From JAXLVB01 sp046329195 (GTDB taxonomy: Bacteria; Bacteroidota; Bacteroidia; Cytophagales; Spirosomataceae), in contig JAXLVB010000003.1 in the NCBI GenBank assembly GCA_046329195.1, forward strand, positions 890,534 through 954,533: 64,000 nt of DNA, given 5' to 3'. How positions within the stretch are numbered: the stretch's first letter is position 1; the number at the start of each line of letters is the position of its first letter. A model generated the notes under the pieces. That model had not been told where the DNA came from. It made no database searches and saw only the letters and a program-made list of their open reading frames with translations. The translations under genes and the position numbers were made by a program. Positions 61,627-64,000 of the stretch are shown here, one piece after another.

Positions 61627-62826
61627 ATGAAGTATATTTTCCTTACGATTCTTTTATCCGTCGGTTTTGCCGCTCAAGTACAAGCACAAAAAGAAGTCCA
61701 AAAGAAAATCCAGACACAGTTGATTTTGGCCGAAGATGGCGCCGTTGTGGAGTTAGACGAAGGGTCGTTTACCCTCACAGGGAGTCTTTCGATGGAAGAC
61801 AAAAAAAATGTGGTGATTCGTGGAAAAGGTGTTGATAAAACCATCTTGAGTTTTAAAGGACAACTGGATGGTGCCGAGGGGCTTCGAGTGAGCAATTGCC
61901 AGCATATTGTGATTGAAAATTTGACCGTTCAAGATACCAAAGGCGACGCCATCAAGACCATGAATGTCAATGGCATTACCTTTCGGAACGTTAAGACGGA
62001 GTGGACTGGCAAACCTCGTAAAGAAAATGGCTCGTATGGCCTCTACCCCGTACAATGCCAAAATGTATTGATAGAAGGCTGTACTGCCGTTGGCGCATCC
62101 GATGCTGGCATCTACGTAGGGCAGTCTAAGTACATCATTGTACGCAATTCAAAGGCTTATCATAATGTGGCAGGTATCGAAATCGAGAATTCGCTGTATG
62201 CCGATGTATATGATAACGAGTCAACCGAAAACACAGGTGGTATCTTGGTGTTTGACTTACCTGATTTGGTACAAAAAAAGGGGGGGGGTGTACGAGTATT
62301 TCGGAACAATATCCATCATAATAACCTTGCTAACTTTGCGCCTAAAGGTAATATTGTTGGCAAAGTACTGGACGGTACAGGTATCTTGATTTTAGCCACA
62401 AATAATGTGGAAATTTTTGATAATCAGGTTATTAATAACAATACTGTCAGTACGGGTATTATTAGTTACTACATGACCGAAAACCCTATCAACGACAAAG
62501 AATACTATCCTTACCCAACTGGCATCCACATCCATGATAATACGTACGAGCGGGCGCACGTACGACCATCGGGCAAGGGACGCATGGGTAAAATGTACCG
62601 ATTTAAGCTAAAATTTGGTAAAGAGGTACCGCATATCCAGTACGACGGGATTGTAGATGCCAGCGTGGCCGCAAAACCAGAAGCTCGTATTTGTATTCGG
62701 AACAACAAAGGGGCGTCGTTTGTCAACATGGATGCTGGCAATGATTTCAAGGGGGCAAGCAGAGATAGCACCCCGTACAACTGCTCTCTATCGGCGATAG
62801 AGGCTGCTAAATTAACCATGAAATGA
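61627..62826 (+). CDS. Secreted parallel beta-helix protein
   Basis: A 399-residue exported protein. Signal peptide to VQAQ (about residue 20), then repeated right-handed parallel beta-helix rungs (GVDKTILSF, NCQHIVIENLTVQD, CQNVLIEGCTAVG, KYIIVRNSKAYHN, NNVEIFDNQVINN), similar to the TIGR03805 family and to NosD/pectate-lyase-like folds. This fold binds or cleaves polysaccharides, but no catalytic residues are recognisable. A seven-A, nine-G tract (62273-62288) lies inside the coding sequence. It is 90 bp upstream of the DUF1080 gene. Confidence 0.9.
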   Translation: MKYIFLTILLSVGFAAQVQAQKEVQKKIQTQLILAEDGAVVELDEGSFTLTGSLSMEDKKNVVIRGKGVDKTILSFKGQLDGAEGLRVSNCQHIVIENLTVQDTKGDAIKTMNVNGITFRNVKTEWTGKPRKENGSYGLYPVQCQNVLIEGCTAVGASDAGIYVGQSKYIIVRNSKAYHNVAGIEIENSLYADVYDNESTENTGGILVFDLPDLVQKKGGGVRVFRNNIHHNNLANFAPKGNIVGKVLDGTGILILATNNVEIFDNQVINNNTVSTGIISYYMTENPINDKEYYPYPTGIHIHDNTYERAHVRPSGKGRMGKMYRFKLKFGKEVPHIQYDGIVDASVAAKPEARICIRNNKGASFVNMDAGNDFKGASRDSTPYNCSLSAIEAAKLTMK

Positions 62827-62916
62827 CCCCTGTTTCGCCCTGCCCCCTGACAGGGGAGAGTACGCTTTAGTATAACTTGCAGAAAATCAACCATACATCT
62901 TTTTAACCCATCCAAC

Positions 62917-63513
62917 ATGAAAACCATTCTAACCGTACTACTCTTTGTAGGCTGTGTATCGCTTAGTTTTTCACAAAAGAAAGTTTCGCTTTTCAACGGC
63001 AAAGACCTGACGGGTTGGCGTATTCATGGCACCGAAAAATGGTATGTTGAAGATGGAAAAATGGTTTGCGAAAGCGGGCCTGACAAAGAATACGGCTATC
63101 TTTCGACAGAAAAATCCTATAAAAACTTCATTCTGACGGTTCAGTTTAAGCAAGAAGCTAACGGAAACAGCGGAGTGTTTTTCCGTTCGAGTATCGAGGG
63201 AGTCAAAATTAGCGGCTGGCAAGTAGAAGTAGCTCCACCGAAGCAATTTACAGGCGGTATTTATGAATCGTATGGCCGTGGGTGGTTGATTCAGCCCAAG
63301 CCCGAAGACGAAAACCTCAAAATGGGCGAATGGAACACCCTCAAAATCAAAGTAGTAGGCGATGAGGTAACTACATGGCTCAACGGCGTGCAAAAAATCA
63401 ACCTCAAAGACGAAAAAATTGGTAAAGGCGAAGGCTTCATCGCTTTGCAGATTCACTCGGGCGGTGGTATCAAAATCCAGTGGAAAAAAATCCAGATTCA
63501 GGAGTTGCCTTAA
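62917..63513 (+). CDS. DUF1080 family protein (3-keto-disaccharide hydrolase type)
   Basis: A 198-residue exported protein. Signal peptide ends near SFSQ (about residue 19). The LamG-like concanavalin fold shows the family motifs: SLFNGKDLTGWR, EDGKMVCE, NGNSGVFFRSS, WQVEVAPP and GEWNTLKIKVVGDEVTTWLNG. Studied members act on 3-keto-glycosides and 3-keto-disaccharides, which fits the GMC/subunit 3 oxidoreductases elsewhere in the window. It is probably expressed with the beta-helix gene. Confidence 0.92.
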   Translation: MKTILTVLLFVGCVSLSFSQKKVSLFNGKDLTGWRIHGTEKWYVEDGKMVCESGPDKEYGYLSTEKSYKNFILTVQFKQEANGNSGVFFRSSIEGVKISGWQVEVAPPKQFTGGIYESYGRGWLIQPKPEDENLKMGEWNTLKIKVVGDEVTTWLNGVQKINLKDEKIGKGEGFIALQIHSGGGIKIQWKKIQIQELP

Positions 63514-63815
63514 TGGTTATTGCAAAATCTAAAGTAAAATAATGGTTGAGTTTAAAGACTTAATTTAGGCTTGCTTTTTCATATTGCGAATATTGAGTCG
63601 AGATAATAAATATGACAATGCGTTAAATAGTCCCGAAAAGGTTAAATACTCTTTGAAGTCGCTCTAATTGAAACGTATAGATGTAATTGAAAAACATTGT
63701 GAAATTGAAGTAAAATTGAGTTTTGCAATGTTTTTCAAGATTAGGTAAAGAAAAGTAGGAGTGGTGGTTATTTTGCATAGCATAAAGAGTATTTTTGTGA
63801 AAAACATTACTTGTC
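63514..63815. other. Intergenic region, nothing assigned except a possible promoter box
   Basis: AT-rich, no gene seen on either strand. A TATTTTTG word at 63790-63797, 18 bp before the next ATG, could be a -7 box. Confidence 0.4.
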
Positions 63816-64000
63816 ATGGAATTTAAAGAAAACATAAGTATTGAAAATTTTGATGGTAAAAGTTTCAAAATTAGACTTATTGAGGCTAATGAAAATAGCA
63901 GAGCTATAGTAACACACTATTTGCATAACATCAATAATGGTGTTTCAAAACATTATAAAACAGATGCTGAAAAATATATCAATGAGTATTTAAAAGAAAT
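63816..64000 (+). CDS. Hypothetical protein, cut by the right edge
   Basis: An open frame from the ATG at 63816 runs to the window end without a stop (61 codons visible: MEFKENISIENFDGKSFKI and on). It is AT-rich and polar, with no recognisable motif. Its continuous frame and preceding TATTTTTG box support a real gene; its family cannot be judged from this fragment. Confidence 0.5.
   Translation, partial: MEFKENISIENFDGKSFKIRLIEANENSRAIVTHYLHNINNGVSKHYKTDAEKYINEYLKE

Noticed and set aside
62511..63002. 163-codon minus-strand frame
   Set aside because: Antisense to the beta-helix gene end and the DUF1080 start; no motif.

Overview
The window looks like chromosomal DNA of a Bacteroidota bacterium, probably a Cytophagales member of the Runella, Spirosoma, Dyadobacter or Emticicia kind. 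Supporting features are a SusC/SusD pair, a hybrid two-component regulator with Reg_prop, kinase, receiver and AraC domains, TonB-dependent receptors with carboxypeptidase-like N-terminal domains, TAnnTTTG promoter boxes in place of E. coli-type -10/-35 boxes, and weak Shine-Dalgarno sequences. The genus is inference. I see no rRNA, tRNA, CRISPR array or complete insertion sequence. Most genes have mid-range GC. Several small accessory genes are clearly AT-richer.

Regions. 0.4-10.7 kb: a gluconate-type utilisation locus (gntK, gnd, susC, susD on the minus strand) with an AraC regulator and a divergent GMC flavoprotein oxidoreductase. 10.8-18.7 kb: a DUF2695 protein, a small lipoprotein, and a TetR-TolC-HlyD-ATPase-ATPase-permease-permease efflux operon resembling YbhGFSR, with a candidate TetR operator. 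18.8-20.2 kb: divergent nudK and a DeoR regulator. 20.4-21.3 kb: a decayed IS5-type transposase, followed by an AT-rich two-gene islet whose first product is a lipoprotein with a complete JAMM metallopeptidase motif. 23.3-27.3 kb: DoxX, a gluconate-2-dehydrogenase subunit 3 plus GMC oxidoreductase pair, and a DlgD-type 2,3-diketogulonate reductase bracketed by long hairpins. 27.4-34 kb: valS, Uma2, DJ-1/PfpI, an OmpA/PD40 protein and a LOG protein. 34-42 kb: a sialidase-like protein, a TonB-dependent receptor, a phytanoyl-CoA dioxygenase and small membrane proteins. 42.2-43.7 kb: a DUF6169 pair and a DsbA/FrnE oxidoreductase. 43.8-48.7 kb: an adaptor, a MacB-type permease without an ATPase, an inserted DUF559 gene, and TolC. 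48.9-54 kb: a GmhB-like phosphatase, RNase R, a DMT transporter and a secreted caspase carrying two Tudor-like domains. 54-64 kb: a second PhyH protein with a divergent cupin/AraC regulator, the 1355-residue hybrid regulator, a 46-residue membrane protein and a GntR regulator sharing an intergenic region with 21-bp-phased direct repeats, a parallel beta-helix protein, a DUF1080 hydrolase and one gene cut by the window edge.

How it fits together. Much of the window concerns sugar acids and oxidised (keto) sugars: uptake by SusCD, oxidation by GMC enzymes, phosphorylation and decarboxylation by GntK/Gnd, diketogulonate reduction by DlgD and cleavage by DUF1080. Two tripartite export systems and several regulators make up most of the rest. 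The intergenic regions carry dispersed palindromes, some sharing a loop or core sequence. The strongest candidates for undescribed biology are the secreted caspase-Tudor protein, the lipoprotein JAMM protease with its secreted partner, and the direct-repeat regulatory region at 60.19-60.26 kb.
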